DNA of 64,000 bases from Virgisporangium aurantiacum. Lineage in GTDB: Bacteria; Actinomycetota; Actinomycetes; Mycobacteriales; Micromonosporaceae. The stretch is from NCBI RefSeq assembly GCF_016863635.1, contig NZ_BOPG01000050.1, forward strand, positions 62,001-126,000, written 5' to 3'. Under the pieces are notes generated by a model, which was given only the letters and a program-made list of their open reading frames with translations, made no database searches and had not been told where the DNA came from. This document shows, piece by piece, positions 17,356 through 26,501 of this stretch. The position numbers were made by a program, and so were the translations under genes. Numbering within the stretch: position 1 is the first letter of the stretch; every line of letters starts with the position of its first letter.

Positions 17356-19188
17356 ATGCCCATGCCGATAATCCGTCGCCCGTTGTCCGCGATGGCGCGC
17401 GCCGTCGTGGCCGGCCTGCTGCTCGTCCCGTCCGTGACCGGTCCGGCCCTCGCGGCCGAGACCGGCGCCGCCGGGCCCAAGACCATGACCGTCGGAACCA
17501 TCAGTGCCGTCGACTCGCTCAACCCGTTCCTCGCGATCCGGGCGCTGCCGACCGGCCTGTTCCGGCAGATGTACGACTTCCTGACCAACTACGACCCGAA
17601 GGACGGCCACGTCGTCCCGGCGCTCGCCGAGTCGTGGTCGACCTCCGGCGACAAGCTCACCTGGACGTACAAGATCCGGTCGGGCGCCACGTGGTCGGAC
17701 GGCAAGCCGGTGACGGCCAAGGACGCCGCGTGGACGTTCAACCTCATCAAGAGCAACCGGGAAGCGGCCAAGGCCAACGGCAACTTCGTCAAGAACTTCA
17801 AGACGGTCACCGCGCCCGACGACCGCACGCTCGTCGTCGAGTTGAGCCAGCCGCAGTCGACGATGCTGGCGCTCGACGTGCCGATCGTCCCCGAGCACGT
17901 GTGGACGGGCAAGGTCGCCGAGATCGGGAAGTTCAACAACGACACGCAGTTCCCGATCGTCGGCAACGGGCCGTTCCAGCTCACCGACTACAAGAAGAGC
18001 GAGTACATCGAGCTGACCGCCAACAAGAACTACTGGCGCGGCGCACCCAAGTTCGACAAGATCGTCTACCGCTACTTCAAGGACATCGACGCCGAGGTCG
18101 AGGCGCTCAAGAAGGGCGAGATCGACTTCGTCTCCGACATGACGCCGGCGCAGTACGAGTCGTTGCAGGGCAACGGTGACCTCACGCTCAACAAGGGCCA
18201 GGGCAAGCGCTTCTACGCGCTGGCGATCAACCCCGGCCCCACCACCACCGGCGGCCAGGCGTTCGGCGACGCCAACCCGGCGCTCAAGGACCAGAAGGTG
18301 CGGCACGCGCTCGCCCGGGCCATCGACACGAACGCGTTGGTGCAGAAGACGCTCGGCGGCTACGGCACGCCCGGCGGCGGCTACCTGCCGCCGATCTGGA
18401 CCACCAACCACTGGGACCCCGACGGCACGACGAAGCTGACGTTCGACCTCGCCGCGGCGAACAAGCTGCTGGACGAGGCCGGCTACGCCAAGGGCGCCAA
18501 CGGGATGCGCAACACCCCCGACGGCAAGCCGTTCTCGTTGCGGGTGCTCGGCGTCACCAGCCGGGTGGCGGACACGCAGAACTCCACGTTCATGAAGGAG
18601 TGGTACAAGCAGATCGGCGTCGACCTCGTTCCGTCCATTGTGGAGTCGGGGACCCAGAGCGCGACCCTGCAGGCCGGCAACTACGACCTCGCGTTCACGA
18701 GCTGGCAGACCAACCCCGACCCGGACTACGTGCTGGCGCTGCACACCTGCGGCGCCCGGCCGGCCACCGCGGGCGCGGCGTTCCCCGGCGACAACTTCGT
18801 GTGCGTGGCGGCCTACGACGAGCTCTACAACAAGCAGCTCGCCGAGTACGACACCGCCGCCCGCACCGCACTGATCAAGCAGGCGCAGCAGCAGTTGTAC
18901 ACCGACGCCTACATCAACGTCCTGTACTACCCGAACGTGCTGGAGGCGTTCCGCAAGGGCACCGTCACCTCGATGCAGAAGATGCCCGGTGACAACGGCA
19001 CCTACGCGAACCAGGACGGGTACTGGGCCTTCTGGTCCGCGGTTCCGACGTCCGCGGCGTCGGGCGACGACGACGGCGGCAGTGCCACCGTGCCGATCCT
19101 GATCGCCGTCGCGGTGGTGCTCGTGGCCGCCGTGGTCGGGTTCGTCGTGGTGCGCCGGCGCCGGGGCACCGCCGACGAGCGCGAGTAG
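17356..19188 (+). CDS. Peptide ABC transporter substrate-binding protein, C-terminally anchored
   Basis: A family-5 (Dpp/Opp) extracytoplasmic binding protein of about 610 residues with the SBP_bac_5 features NYDPKDGHVVPALAESW and DGKPVTAKDAAWTF. A cleavable signal peptide ends near PALA-AE, with no lipobox cysteine. Unusually, the C-terminus has a Gly/Asp/Ser linker, one hydrophobic helix (VPILIAVAVVLVAAVVGFVV) and Arg-rich cytoplasmic tail, so it is probably tethered by a C-terminal membrane helix. ATG 17356 or 17362 follows a weak GGTGG site; an upstream in-frame ATG (17314) gives a poorer signal peptide. First gene of the importer operon. Confidence 0.88.
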   Translation: MPMPIIRRPLSAMARAVVAGLLLVPSVTGPALAAETGAAGPKTMTVGTISAVDSLNPFLAIRALPTGLFRQMYDFLTNYDPKDGHVVPALAESWSTSGDKLTWTYKIRSGATWSDGKPVTAKDAAWTFNLIKSNREAAKANGNFVKNFKTVTAPDDRTLVVELSQPQSTMLALDVPIVPEHVWTGKVAEIGKFNNDTQFPIVGNGPFQLTDYKKSEYIELTANKNYWRGAPKFDKIVYRYFKDIDAEVEALKKGEIDFVSDMTPAQYESLQGNGDLTLNKGQGKRFYALAINPGPTTTGGQAFGDANPALKDQKVRHALARAIDTNALVQKTLGGYGTPGGGYLPPIWTTNHWDPDGTTKLTFDLAAANKLLDEAGYAKGANGMRNTPDGKPFSLRVLGVTSRVADTQNSTFMKEWYKQIGVDLVPSIVESGTQSATLQAGNYDLAFTSWQTNPDPDYVLALHTCGARPATAGAAFPGDNFVCVAAYDELYNKQLAEYDTAARTALIKQAQQQLYTDAYINVLYYPNVLEAFRKGTVTSMQKMPGDNGTYANQDGYWAFWSAVPTSAASGDDDGGSATVPILIAVAVVLVAAVVGFVVVRRRRGTADERE

Positions 19189-19193
19189 GGTCC

Positions 19194-20225
19194 GTGTCGG
19201 TCGAAACGGCGATCGAGGTCGCGCCGCCGGACGTTCCGGCGGCGCGGCCCGCGTCGAACCGGGCCTGGACGGGCTGGCTCCGGTACGTCCTGTCGAAGCT
19301 CGGCGGCGCCCTCGTGAGCCTGCTCGCGGTGGTGTTCAGCGGCTTCTTCCTGTTCCGCATCCTGCCCGGCGACCCGGTCCGGGCGCTCACCCGCGACCGC
19401 CCCGTCTCGCCCGAGCAGCTGGAGGACCTGCGCCGCCAGTACGGGCTGGACAAGCCGCTGGCCGCCCAGTTCGGCGACTACCTGCTCCGGGTGTTCCGGG
19501 GCGACCTGGGCGAGTCCTACCAGTACAACCGGCCGGTCACCGAACTGATCGGTGACGACCTGTGGGCGACCGTGCTCCTCGTCGGCACCGCGACGCTCGT
19601 GTCGGCGGCGATCGGCCTGCGGCTCGGCATCACCGGCGCGTGGCACCGCGGCGGGCTCGGCGACAAGCTCAACACCGGCATCGCGCTGACGCTCTGGTCG
19701 GTGCCGACGTTCTGGCTGGGCCTGATCCTCATCACGCTGGTGCCGTTCTTCCCGACCGGCGGCATGCACTCGGCCGGCGTCGACGGCTTCTTCCCCAGCA
19801 TGTTCGACACGTTGCACCACCTCGTGCTGCCCTGCGTCACCCTGGTGGCCGTCATCTACGCCCAGTACGTGCTCATCATGCGGGCCGCGCTGCTGGACGA
19901 GATGGGCAGCGACTACCTGGTGACCGCGCGGGCCAAGGGGTTGCGGGACGCGGTGGTGCGCAGGCGGCACGCGGTGCCGAACGCGCTGCTGCCCACGGTC
20001 ACCTTGATTTTCCTGAATCTCGGCGGCGTGGTCTCCGGCGCGATCCTGGTGGAGACGGTCTTCTCCTGGCCCGGCCTCGGTTCGCTGTTCTACGAGGCGC
20101 TCACCGTGCCCGACGCGCCGCTCCTGGAAGGGCTGTTCATCTTCTTCGCCGCGGCGGTGATCGCGATGAACCTCGTGGCGGACCTGTTGTATCCGATCCT
20201 CGATCCCAGGGTGCGGCCCCGATGA
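19194..20225 (+). CDS. Peptide ABC transporter permease (DppB type)
   Basis: A 343-residue DppB/OppB-type permease: N-terminal GAL VSLLAVVFSGFFLFRILPGDP segment typical of the subfamily, about six membrane helices, and the coupling EAA loop (DYLVTARAKGLRDAVV). It starts with GTG 5 bp after the binding-protein stop and overlaps the next permease by ATGA. Confidence 0.92.
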   Translation: MSVETAIEVAPPDVPAARPASNRAWTGWLRYVLSKLGGALVSLLAVVFSGFFLFRILPGDPVRALTRDRPVSPEQLEDLRRQYGLDKPLAAQFGDYLLRVFRGDLGESYQYNRPVTELIGDDLWATVLLVGTATLVSAAIGLRLGITGAWHRGGLGDKLNTGIALTLWSVPTFWLGLILITLVPFFPTGGMHSAGVDGFFPSMFDTLHHLVLPCVTLVAVIYAQYVLIMRAALLDEMGSDYLVTARAKGLRDAVVRRRHAVPNALLPTVTLIFLNLGGVVSGAILVETVFSWPGLGSLFYEALTVPDAPLLEGLFIFFAAAVIAMNLVADLLYPILDPRVRPR

Positions 20226-21103
20226 CGACGATTGCGTGGCAACGCCGGCGGCGGTCGCTGGCCTCGTTCTGGCGCGAGTACCGGCGCGACAAGGCCGGGC
20301 TGATCGGGCTCGGGATCCTCGTCGTGATCGGTGGACTGGCGCTCACCGCACCGCTGTTCATCAGCGAGGCCGACCTGTCGGCGACGAACGCGCCGGCGAA
20401 ACCGCGCCAGGCACCAAGCAGCGAGTACTGGCTGGGCGCCGACGGGTACGGACGGTCCATGGTGGACGTCACCATCTGGGGCGCCCGGATCTCGTTGGCC
20501 GTCGGGTTTCTCGCGACGTTCATGTCGGTCGCGGTCGGCGCGTTGCTCGGCATCCTGGCCGGGCACTACCGCGGCTGGGTCGAGGCGGTGGTGCTGCGCG
20601 TCACCGACTGGTTCCTCGTGCTGCCGACGCTGGTGCTCGCCACCGCGCTGGCGAGCGTCCTGAAGCCGGGCACGACCACCGTGATCGTCGCGATCGGGGT
20701 GACGTCGTGGCCCGGCACCGCGCGCCTGGTACGGGCGCAGACCCTCGCGGTCGAGGCGCGGCCGTACATCGAACGGGCGCGGGCGCTCGGCGGCGGGAAC
20801 CGGCACGTGATGTCGCGGCACGTGCTACCGAATGTCATGCCGCTCGTGCTGGCGCAGACGACGCTGTCGGTCGCCGGCGCGATCCTGGCCGAGGCGACGC
20901 TGGCGTTCCTCGGCATGTCCGACCCGACGAAGGTGTCGTGGGGGACCACGCTGCAACTGGCCCGCCAGATCGGCGCGGTCAGCGCCGGCAACTGGTGGAT
21001 CCTGCTACCGCCGGGGGTGGCGATCGCGGTGGTGTCGTTGGCGTTCACGTTGTGCGGACGGGCCATCGAGGGCGTCCTCAACCCGAAGTTGCGGGCCCGA
21101 TGA
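20222..21103 (+). CDS. Peptide ABC transporter permease (DppC type)
   Basis: A 293-residue DppC/OppC-type permease with N-terminal cytoplasmic OppC_N segment (SFWREYRRDKAGLIGL), the conserved LGADGYGRSMVDVTIWGARISL stretch and the coupling loop PYIERARALGGGN. It pairs with the preceding DppB-type protein to form the channel and is overlapped by the first ATPase gene (ATGA). Confidence 0.92.
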   Translation: MTTIAWQRRRRSLASFWREYRRDKAGLIGLGILVVIGGLALTAPLFISEADLSATNAPAKPRQAPSSEYWLGADGYGRSMVDVTIWGARISLAVGFLATFMSVAVGALLGILAGHYRGWVEAVVLRVTDWFLVLPTLVLATALASVLKPGTTTVIVAIGVTSWPGTARLVRAQTLAVEARPYIERARALGGGNRHVMSRHVLPNVMPLVLAQTTLSVAGAILAEATLAFLGMSDPTKVSWGTTLQLARQIGAVSAGNWWILLPPGVAIAVVSLAFTLCGRAIEGVLNPKLRAR

Positions 21104-22062
21104 GCCCGCTGTTGGACGTGCGCGGCCTCACCGTCACGTACAAGACGAGCGGCGGTGACATTCCCGCGGTGCGCGGGGTGGACCTGAGCGTGGCCCCCGG
21201 CGAGAAGGTCGGCATCGCCGGCGAGTCGGGCTGCGGCAAGTCCACGCTGGCGCTCGCGCTGCTGCGGTTGCTGCCGGCGAACGCCGCGCTGGGCGGCGAG
21301 ATCCTGTTCGACGGCGACGACGTCCTGAAGATGTCGTTCGGGCAACTGCGGGCGGTGCGGTGGGCCGGCGCGTCGGTGGTGTTCCAGGGCGCGATGCACG
21401 CGCTCAACCCGGTGCGCCGCGTCGAGGAACAGATCGCGGAGCCGATCCTCGTGCACGGCGGCGACCGGCGCACGGCCCGCGTGAAGGCGGCGGAACTCCT
21501 CGACGACGTGGGCCTCGGCGCCGGGAAGGGCCGCGCGTACCCGCACGAACTCTCCGGCGGCCAGAAGCAACGCGTGATGATCGCGATGGCGTTGGCGTGC
21601 ACGCCGAAGCTCATCGTCGCCGACGAGCCGACCACCGCGCTCGACGTGATGATCCAGGCGCAGATCCTGCGGCTGATCGGTGGACTCGTGGCCGACCGCG
21701 GCATCAGCCTGCTGATGATCAGCCACGACCTGTCGGTGCTCGCCGGCACCTGCGACCGGCTCGCGGTGATGTACGCGGGACGGGTGGTCGAGCAGGGCCC
21801 GGCGGGGGAGGTGTTCACCGACGGGAAGCACCCGTACAGCCGCGCGCTGGCGGCCGCGTTCCCGCGGATCGGCGACGACGACGCGCGTCGCAATCCCCAG
21901 GGCCTGCCGGGTGACCCGCCCGACCCGGCCGATCTGCCGACCGGCTGCGCGTTCCACCCGCGTTGCCCGGTGGCGGTGCCGATCTGCCCGGACGTGGACC
22001 CGCAGTTGTGGTCCGCGGCACCGGGGCGCGATGCTGCTTGCGTGCACGTGAAGGAGAACTGA
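21100..22062 (+). CDS. Peptide ABC transporter ATPase (DppD type)
   Basis: A 320-residue ATPase: Walker A GESGCGKST, signature LSGGQKQRV, Walker B LIVADEPTTALD, switch His in SHDLSVL. The C-terminal oligopeptide-transporter extension contains a Cys-rich stretch (GCAFHPRCPVAVPICPD) of the type that binds an iron-sulfur cluster or metal in Opp/Dpp ATPases. The next ATPase overlaps its stop and has a good AAGGAG site at 22051-22056. Confidence 0.93.
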   Translation: MSPLLDVRGLTVTYKTSGGDIPAVRGVDLSVAPGEKVGIAGESGCGKSTLALALLRLLPANAALGGEILFDGDDVLKMSFGQLRAVRWAGASVVFQGAMHALNPVRRVEEQIAEPILVHGGDRRTARVKAAELLDDVGLGAGKGRAYPHELSGGQKQRVMIAMALACTPKLIVADEPTTALDVMIQAQILRLIGGLVADRGISLLMISHDLSVLAGTCDRLAVMYAGRVVEQGPAGEVFTDGKHPYSRALAAAFPRIGDDDARRNPQGLPGDPPDPADLPTGCAFHPRCPVAVPICPDVDPQLWSAAPGRDAACVHVKEN

Positions 22063-23081
22063 TGCTGCTCGCGGCGCGTGACCTGCACGTCGAGTTTCCC
22101 GGCCGGTGGGGCGGCGCGCCGGCGCGCGCGGTCGACGGGGTCGACCTCGACGTGCCGGAGGGCTCGATCGTCGCGCTGGTCGGCGAGTCGGGCTGCGGCA
22201 AGTCGACGCTCGTCCGCACGCTCCTCGGCCTGGAGCGGCCGTTGCGGGGTTCGGTGGAGTTCGACGGCGCGCCGGTGCGGTACGGCAGCCGCGCGTTGAA
22301 GGCGTACCGGCGGCAGGTGCAGCTGGTGCTGCAGGACCCGACGGGCGCGTTGAACCCGCGGCACACCGTCTACGAGGCGGTCGCGGAGGGGTTGCGCATC
22401 CACGGGAAAGCGGCTTTGAAGGGACGCGAGGAGAGCGCCGTCGTCGCCGGATCGCTGGCCCGGGCGGGCCTGCGGCCACCGGAGCGCTTCTTCCAGCGGT
22501 ACCCGCACGAGCTCTCCGGCGGGCAGCGGCAGCGCGTGGTCATCGCCGGCGCGCTGGTGCTGGAGCCGCGGCTGCTCGTCGCCGACGAACCGGTGGCCTC
22601 GCTCGACGCGTCCGTACGGGGCGAGATCCTCAAGCTGCTGCTGCGGCTACGCGCCGACGAGGGGCTGTCGGCACTGGTGGTGACGCACGACCTCGGCCTG
22701 GCCTGGAACATCGCCGACCGGGTCGCGGTGATGTACCTCGGCCGCATCGTGGAGAGCGGACCGGTGGAGGAGATCCTGCGCGATCCGAAGCACCCGTACA
22801 CGCGGGCGCTGCTGTCGGTTCTTCCGGAGTCCACAGTGGACGAACCGGTGGTGCTCGTCGACGAGCCGCCGGACCCGACGCGCATCCCGCGCGGCTGCCG
22901 GTTCCACCCGCGCTGCCCGGTGCTCCAGTCGGGCGCGGCGGCGGCCGCGGGCGTCGACGACAAGTGCCGCACCGTCGACCTCCCGCTGGTGCACCAGGCG
23001 GGCGTCGCCTGCCACTACGTCGCGGCGGTTGCCGGCGCCAGCGCCACCGAGAGGACCCAGGCGAACACCTCGGCCTCGTAG
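22062..23081 (+). CDS. Peptide ABC transporter ATPase (DppF type)
   Basis: A 339-residue ATPase, partner of the DppD-type protein: Walker A GESGCGKST, signature LSGGQRQRV, Walker B LLVADEPVASLD, and the C-terminal Cys motif GCRFHPRCPVLQ. Its final 22 codons run 67 bp into the 3-prime end of the convergent S9 peptidase gene, so the last residues (TERTQANTSAS) are shaped by coding on both strands. Completes a full five-component importer. Confidence 0.92.
   Translation: MLLAARDLHVEFPGRWGGAPARAVDGVDLDVPEGSIVALVGESGCGKSTLVRTLLGLERPLRGSVEFDGAPVRYGSRALKAYRRQVQLVLQDPTGALNPRHTVYEAVAEGLRIHGKAALKGREESAVVAGSLARAGLRPPERFFQRYPHELSGGQRQRVVIAGALVLEPRLLVADEPVASLDASVRGEILKLLLRLRADEGLSALVVTHDLGLAWNIADRVAVMYLGRIVESGPVEEILRDPKHPYTRALLSVLPESTVDEPVVLVDEPPDPTRIPRGCRFHPRCPVLQSGAAAAAGVDDKCRTVDLPLVHQAGVACHYVAAVAGASATERTQANTSAS
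22829..22841. repeat. Dispersed palindrome, perfect copy
   Basis: GTCCACAGTGGAC inside the DppF-type gene, read as Ser-Thr-Val-Asp. Confidence 0.85.
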
Positions 23082-25054
23082 GCCAGCGACCCGACCCGGC
23101 TGCGGACCTTGTGGTCGCCGGCGCCGAGTTCCACCCGGAACAGGATGTGGTTGCCGTGGGTGTCGGCCGCCCGCAGGCCGGCGACCCAGCGCGCCGGCGC
23201 GTACACCAGCACCCGGGGATCGTGCAGGATCCCGGTGACCAGCAGCGGCGGGCGCGGCCGGTCGGTGATGTTCTCGTTGGGGACGTACGCGCGCATCCAC
23301 TCGAACTGCTCCCGCCGCGCGGGCTCGCCCCACTCGTCGTACTCGTTCACGGTCAGCGGGACGCTCGGGTCGAGCATCTGGTTGAGCACGTCGACGGCGG
23401 GCGCCTCGGCGATCACCCCGGCCCACCGGTCGGGCCAGAACGTGTACGCGTTGCCGGCGAGCAGCCCGCCGGCCGACAGGCCCCGGCACACGACGCGGTC
23501 GGTCCACCCGTCGGCGACCAGCCGGTCCCGGACCGCGATCAGGTCGCTGAACGTGTGGTGCTTGTTGGCGAGCCGCCCGTCGAGCCACCACCGGCGGCCG
23601 TGCTCGCCGCCGCCGCGCACGTGCGCGATCGCGTAGACGAACCCGCGGTCGAGCAGGCTGGGCAGGGCGGCGGAGAATCCGGGCCGGGCGCACCGCTCGT
23701 ACGCGCCGTACGCGTACAGCAGGCACGGGTTGCTCCCGTCGGGCGTCGTCCCGACGCGGTGCGCGATCGTCACCGGGACCCGCTCGCCGTCCTCGGTGTC
23801 CACAAAGGACATCGTGGTGGTGTAGCCGCCCGGGTCGTAGCCCGGCACCCGGGTCTCCCGCAGCAGGTCGCGCGCGCCGGTGCGCAGGTCGATCCGCCAC
23901 CAGCGGCGCGGCACCACCAGCGACTCGCTCGACGCCACCACCGACGTCACGTCGTACGGGCCGGGCGGGTACAGCTCGATGAGCCCGGCCTCGTCCGGCG
24001 GGTGGTGGTCGCACACGGTTCCGTCCGGCGCGACCACCCGCAGGAAGCCGACGCCGCGCCGCTGGCACCGCAGCACCAGGTGGCCGGCGAACACGTCGAG
24101 TTCGCGCAGCCGGGTGTCGTCGGACCCTGCGATCAGCTCGACCCAGTTCTCCCGGCCGGGACCGGTCGCCGGCGCCCGCACCACGCGGTACTCCGCGGCG
24201 CCGTCGTTGGTGAGCAGCAGCAGTTCGTCGCTCTCCGGCCGATGCGCGGCGAAGTACTCGACGTTATGCCGGCGCGGCTCGATCAGCCGGGCGGGTGTCT
24301 CCGGCGCGGCGAGCGGCACCAGCCACTGCTCGCTCGTGTCGCGCGACCTCGTGGTGACGACGAGGTACGCGCCGGACCGGGTGGTGGCGACGTCGACGTG
24401 GAAGCGCTCGTCGTCCTCCTGGTACACCAGCGCGTCGGTGGCCGGATCGGTGCCCAGCACGTGCCGGTGGACGCGGTACGGCCGGTAGCTGGCGTCGTGG
24501 ACGACGTAGAACAGCGTCGTCGAGTCGAGGCTCCAGCCGGATCCGTAGTAGGTGTGCGGGATCCGCTCGGGCAGGTCCGCGCCGGTGGCCGTGTCGCGGA
24601 ACCGCAGTTCGTAGACCTCGTTGCCGGTGACGTCGACGGAGTAGGCGAGGTGGCTGCCGTCGGGGCTGGGGTCGCACACGCCGTACCGGAGATGCTTGCT
24701 GCCGGCGGCCACGGCGGTGCCGTCGAGCAGGACCTCGAAGTCGCTGTCCCGTTTTCTTCTGAGCAGCTGCGGATGCTCGGCGCCGACGGGCGTGTGCTCC
24801 GCGTACTCGTACTGCCCGCGGCGGTACCCGACCGGGTCCTCCTCGATCGGCAACCGGGCCGCGAACTCCGCGCCGAGCGCCGACCGCAGGTCGTGCCAGC
24901 CGGCACTGACCTCGTCGTAGTGCGCGCGTTCGGCGGCGAGGTGCGGTCGTAGCCGCGGATCGGCGCGGTTGCGCATCCAGCGGTACGGGTCGTCGGTGCG
25001 GACACCGTGAACCTCGCGGACGTACGGCTCGGTCGGGGCGGGGCGGACCGTCAC
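23015..25054 (-). CDS. ptrB: S9 family oligopeptidase (oligopeptidase B-like)
   Basis: A 679-residue cytoplasmic serine peptidase: N-terminal beta-propeller (about 1-400) and C-terminal alpha/beta-hydrolase domain. The catalytic serine is Ser527 in CRGLSAGG, with HDPRV (Asp region) and GAGDHKV (His) after it. Size and motifs such as YAYGAYERC and HVRGGGEHGRRWW match protease II. It would cleave imported oligopeptides. GTG 25054 was chosen: it lies 11 bp after the M20 stop with AGGG in front; the long frame upstream is a shadow of the M20 gene. Translation-coupled with the M20 peptidase. Confidence 0.9.
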   Translation of the reverse strand: MTVRPAPTEPYVREVHGVRTDDPYRWMRNRADPRLRPHLAAERAHYDEVSAGWHDLRSALGAEFAARLPIEEDPVGYRRGQYEYAEHTPVGAEHPQLLRRKRDSDFEVLLDGTAVAAGSKHLRYGVCDPSPDGSHLAYSVDVTGNEVYELRFRDTATGADLPERIPHTYYGSGWSLDSTTLFYVVHDASYRPYRVHRHVLGTDPATDALVYQEDDERFHVDVATTRSGAYLVVTTRSRDTSEQWLVPLAAPETPARLIEPRRHNVEYFAAHRPESDELLLLTNDGAAEYRVVRAPATGPGRENWVELIAGSDDTRLRELDVFAGHLVLRCQRRGVGFLRVVAPDGTVCDHHPPDEAGLIELYPPGPYDVTSVVASSESLVVPRRWWRIDLRTGARDLLRETRVPGYDPGGYTTTMSFVDTEDGERVPVTIAHRVGTTPDGSNPCLLYAYGAYERCARPGFSAALPSLLDRGFVYAIAHVRGGGEHGRRWWLDGRLANKHHTFSDLIAVRDRLVADGWTDRVVCRGLSAGGLLAGNAYTFWPDRWAGVIAEAPAVDVLNQMLDPSVPLTVNEYDEWGEPARREQFEWMRAYVPNENITDRPRPPLLVTGILHDPRVLVYAPARWVAGLRAADTHGNHILFRVELGAGDHKVRSRVGSLAYEAEVFAWVLSVALAPATAAT

Positions 25055-25065
25055 GCGTGAGCCCT

Positions 25066-26361
25066 TCAGCAGGTTGACAGGAAGCGGTCGAGCACCCGGG
25101 TGCCGAACTCCAGTCCGTCGACCGGCACCCGTTCGTCGACCCCGTGGTACATGGCGTGGTACTCGAACCCGGGCGGCAACCGGAGCGGCGCGAAGCCGTA
25201 CCCGACGATGCCGAGCCGGGAGAACTGTTTGGCGTCGGTGCCGCCGGCCATGCAGTAGGGCACCGCGTGCGCGCCAGGGTCGGCCTCCTCGAGTGCCGCC
25301 CGCATCGCGGCGAACGTCGGCGAGTCGATCGGCGCGGCCAGCGGCACCTCGCGGTGGATGTACTCCCAGCCGACGTCGGCGCCGGTCAGCTCGTCGATGG
25401 TCCGCTCGAACTCCGCCAGCGTCCCCGGCAGCACGCGGCCGTCGACGAGCGCGGTCGCCGTACCCGGCACGACGTTGACCTTTCCGCCCGCGGCGAGGCC
25501 CGTCGGGTTGGCGCTGTTGCGCACCGTGTGCATCACCAGGGGAGCGGCCGCGCCGAGGGCTTCCTCCAGACCGTCCACTGTGGAACCGTTCCAGGGGACG
25601 CCGAGCGCGTCGCTCAGTTGCGCGATGGCCGTCCGCACGACGGGCGTGAGGCGCAGCGGCCACCGGTGCGCGCCGATCCGCGTGATCGCGGCGGCGAGCT
25701 TGGTGACGGCGTTGTCGGCGTTGACGCGCGACCCGTGCCCGGCGCGCCCGGTCGCGGTGAGCCGCATCCACGCCGTTCCCCGCTCGCCCGCGCCGATCGG
25801 GTAGACCCGCACGTCCGGCGCGGCGTGGATCGTGTAGCCGCCCGACTCGCCGATCGCCTCCGTGCAGCCCTCGAAGAGGTGCGGGTGCTCCTTCACGAGC
25901 CAACCGGCGCCGTACTCGGCGGTGTCCTCCTCGTCGGCGGTGAACGCGAGTACGAGGTCGCGGCGCGGCGGCGCGGTGGCTTCCGTGACTGCCGCCAGCA
26001 CCATCGCGACGGTGCCCTTCATGTCGATGGCGCCGCGCCCCCAGACCTCGCCGTCGTGGACGTCGCCGGAGAACGGCGGTCGTCGCCATTGGGCGGGATC
26101 GGCGGGGACCACGTCGAGGTGCCCGTGCACGAGCAGCGCGTCGCGCGTCGGGTCGCTGCCGGCGATCCGGGCGACGACGTTCGTGCGTCCCCTCGCCTTT
26201 TCCAGCAGGACCGGTTCGAAGCCGGCGGCCGCCAGGCGCTCCGCCACATACTCGGCGGCCGGGCGTTCGTTGCCGTCGCCGGCGCCGCGGTTGGTGGTGT
26301 CGAGGCGGATCAGGTCGGACGCGTAGCGGACGACGCCGGACCCCTCGTCCGGGTCAGCCAT
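25066..26361 (-). CDS. M20 family metallopeptidase
   Basis: A 431-residue zinc peptidase of the M20 family. Metal and catalytic residues are visible: His81 and Asp83 in HGHLDVVP, Asp113 in GRGAIDMKG, Glu pair in ADEEDTAEYG, and a late histidine in the C-terminal catalytic half. The dimerisation (lid) domain lies between about residues 195 and 300. Likely a dipeptidase or aminoacyl peptidase for peptides brought in by the adjacent importer. First gene of the minus-strand pair with the S9 peptidase; divergent from the BadF-type kinase. Confidence 0.9.
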   Translation of the reverse strand: MADPDEGSGVVRYASDLIRLDTTNRGAGDGNERPAAEYVAERLAAAGFEPVLLEKARGRTNVVARIAGSDPTRDALLVHGHLDVVPADPAQWRRPPFSGDVHDGEVWGRGAIDMKGTVAMVLAAVTEATAPPRRDLVLAFTADEEDTAEYGAGWLVKEHPHLFEGCTEAIGESGGYTIHAAPDVRVYPIGAGERGTAWMRLTATGRAGHGSRVNADNAVTKLAAAITRIGAHRWPLRLTPVVRTAIAQLSDALGVPWNGSTVDGLEEALGAAAPLVMHTVRNSANPTGLAAGGKVNVVPGTATALVDGRVLPGTLAEFERTIDELTGADVGWEYIHREVPLAAPIDSPTFAAMRAALEEADPGAHAVPYCMAGGTDAKQFSRLGIVGYGFAPLRLPPGFEYHAMYHGVDERVPVDGLEFGTRVLDRFLSTC

Positions 26362-26501
26362 AACGGCAACGGTGGCAGATCATGTGAGAATCGGTCAAGA
26401 CTCCATGTGTGAGTATGTGGAATTCTCGTAGCATCTGGCCTCCGGCTCCACCAGGTGGTTTTCTGTGATAGACACCGCTCGATCATGAACGGGGCTCGAT
26501 C
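26362..26501. promoter_or_regulatory. Divergent control region with repeated ATGTG half-sites
   Basis: This spacer carries ATGTG at 26382, 26405 and 26415, in contexts ATGTGAGAAT, ATGTGTGAGT and ATGTGGAATT that resemble ATGTGGGATG upstream of the importer. A 13-bp tandem duplication GCTCGATCATGA at 26477 and 26494 precedes the kinase start and creates two possible ATGs, only the second in frame. A shared regulator for importer, peptidases and kinase is an inference. Confidence 0.45.
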
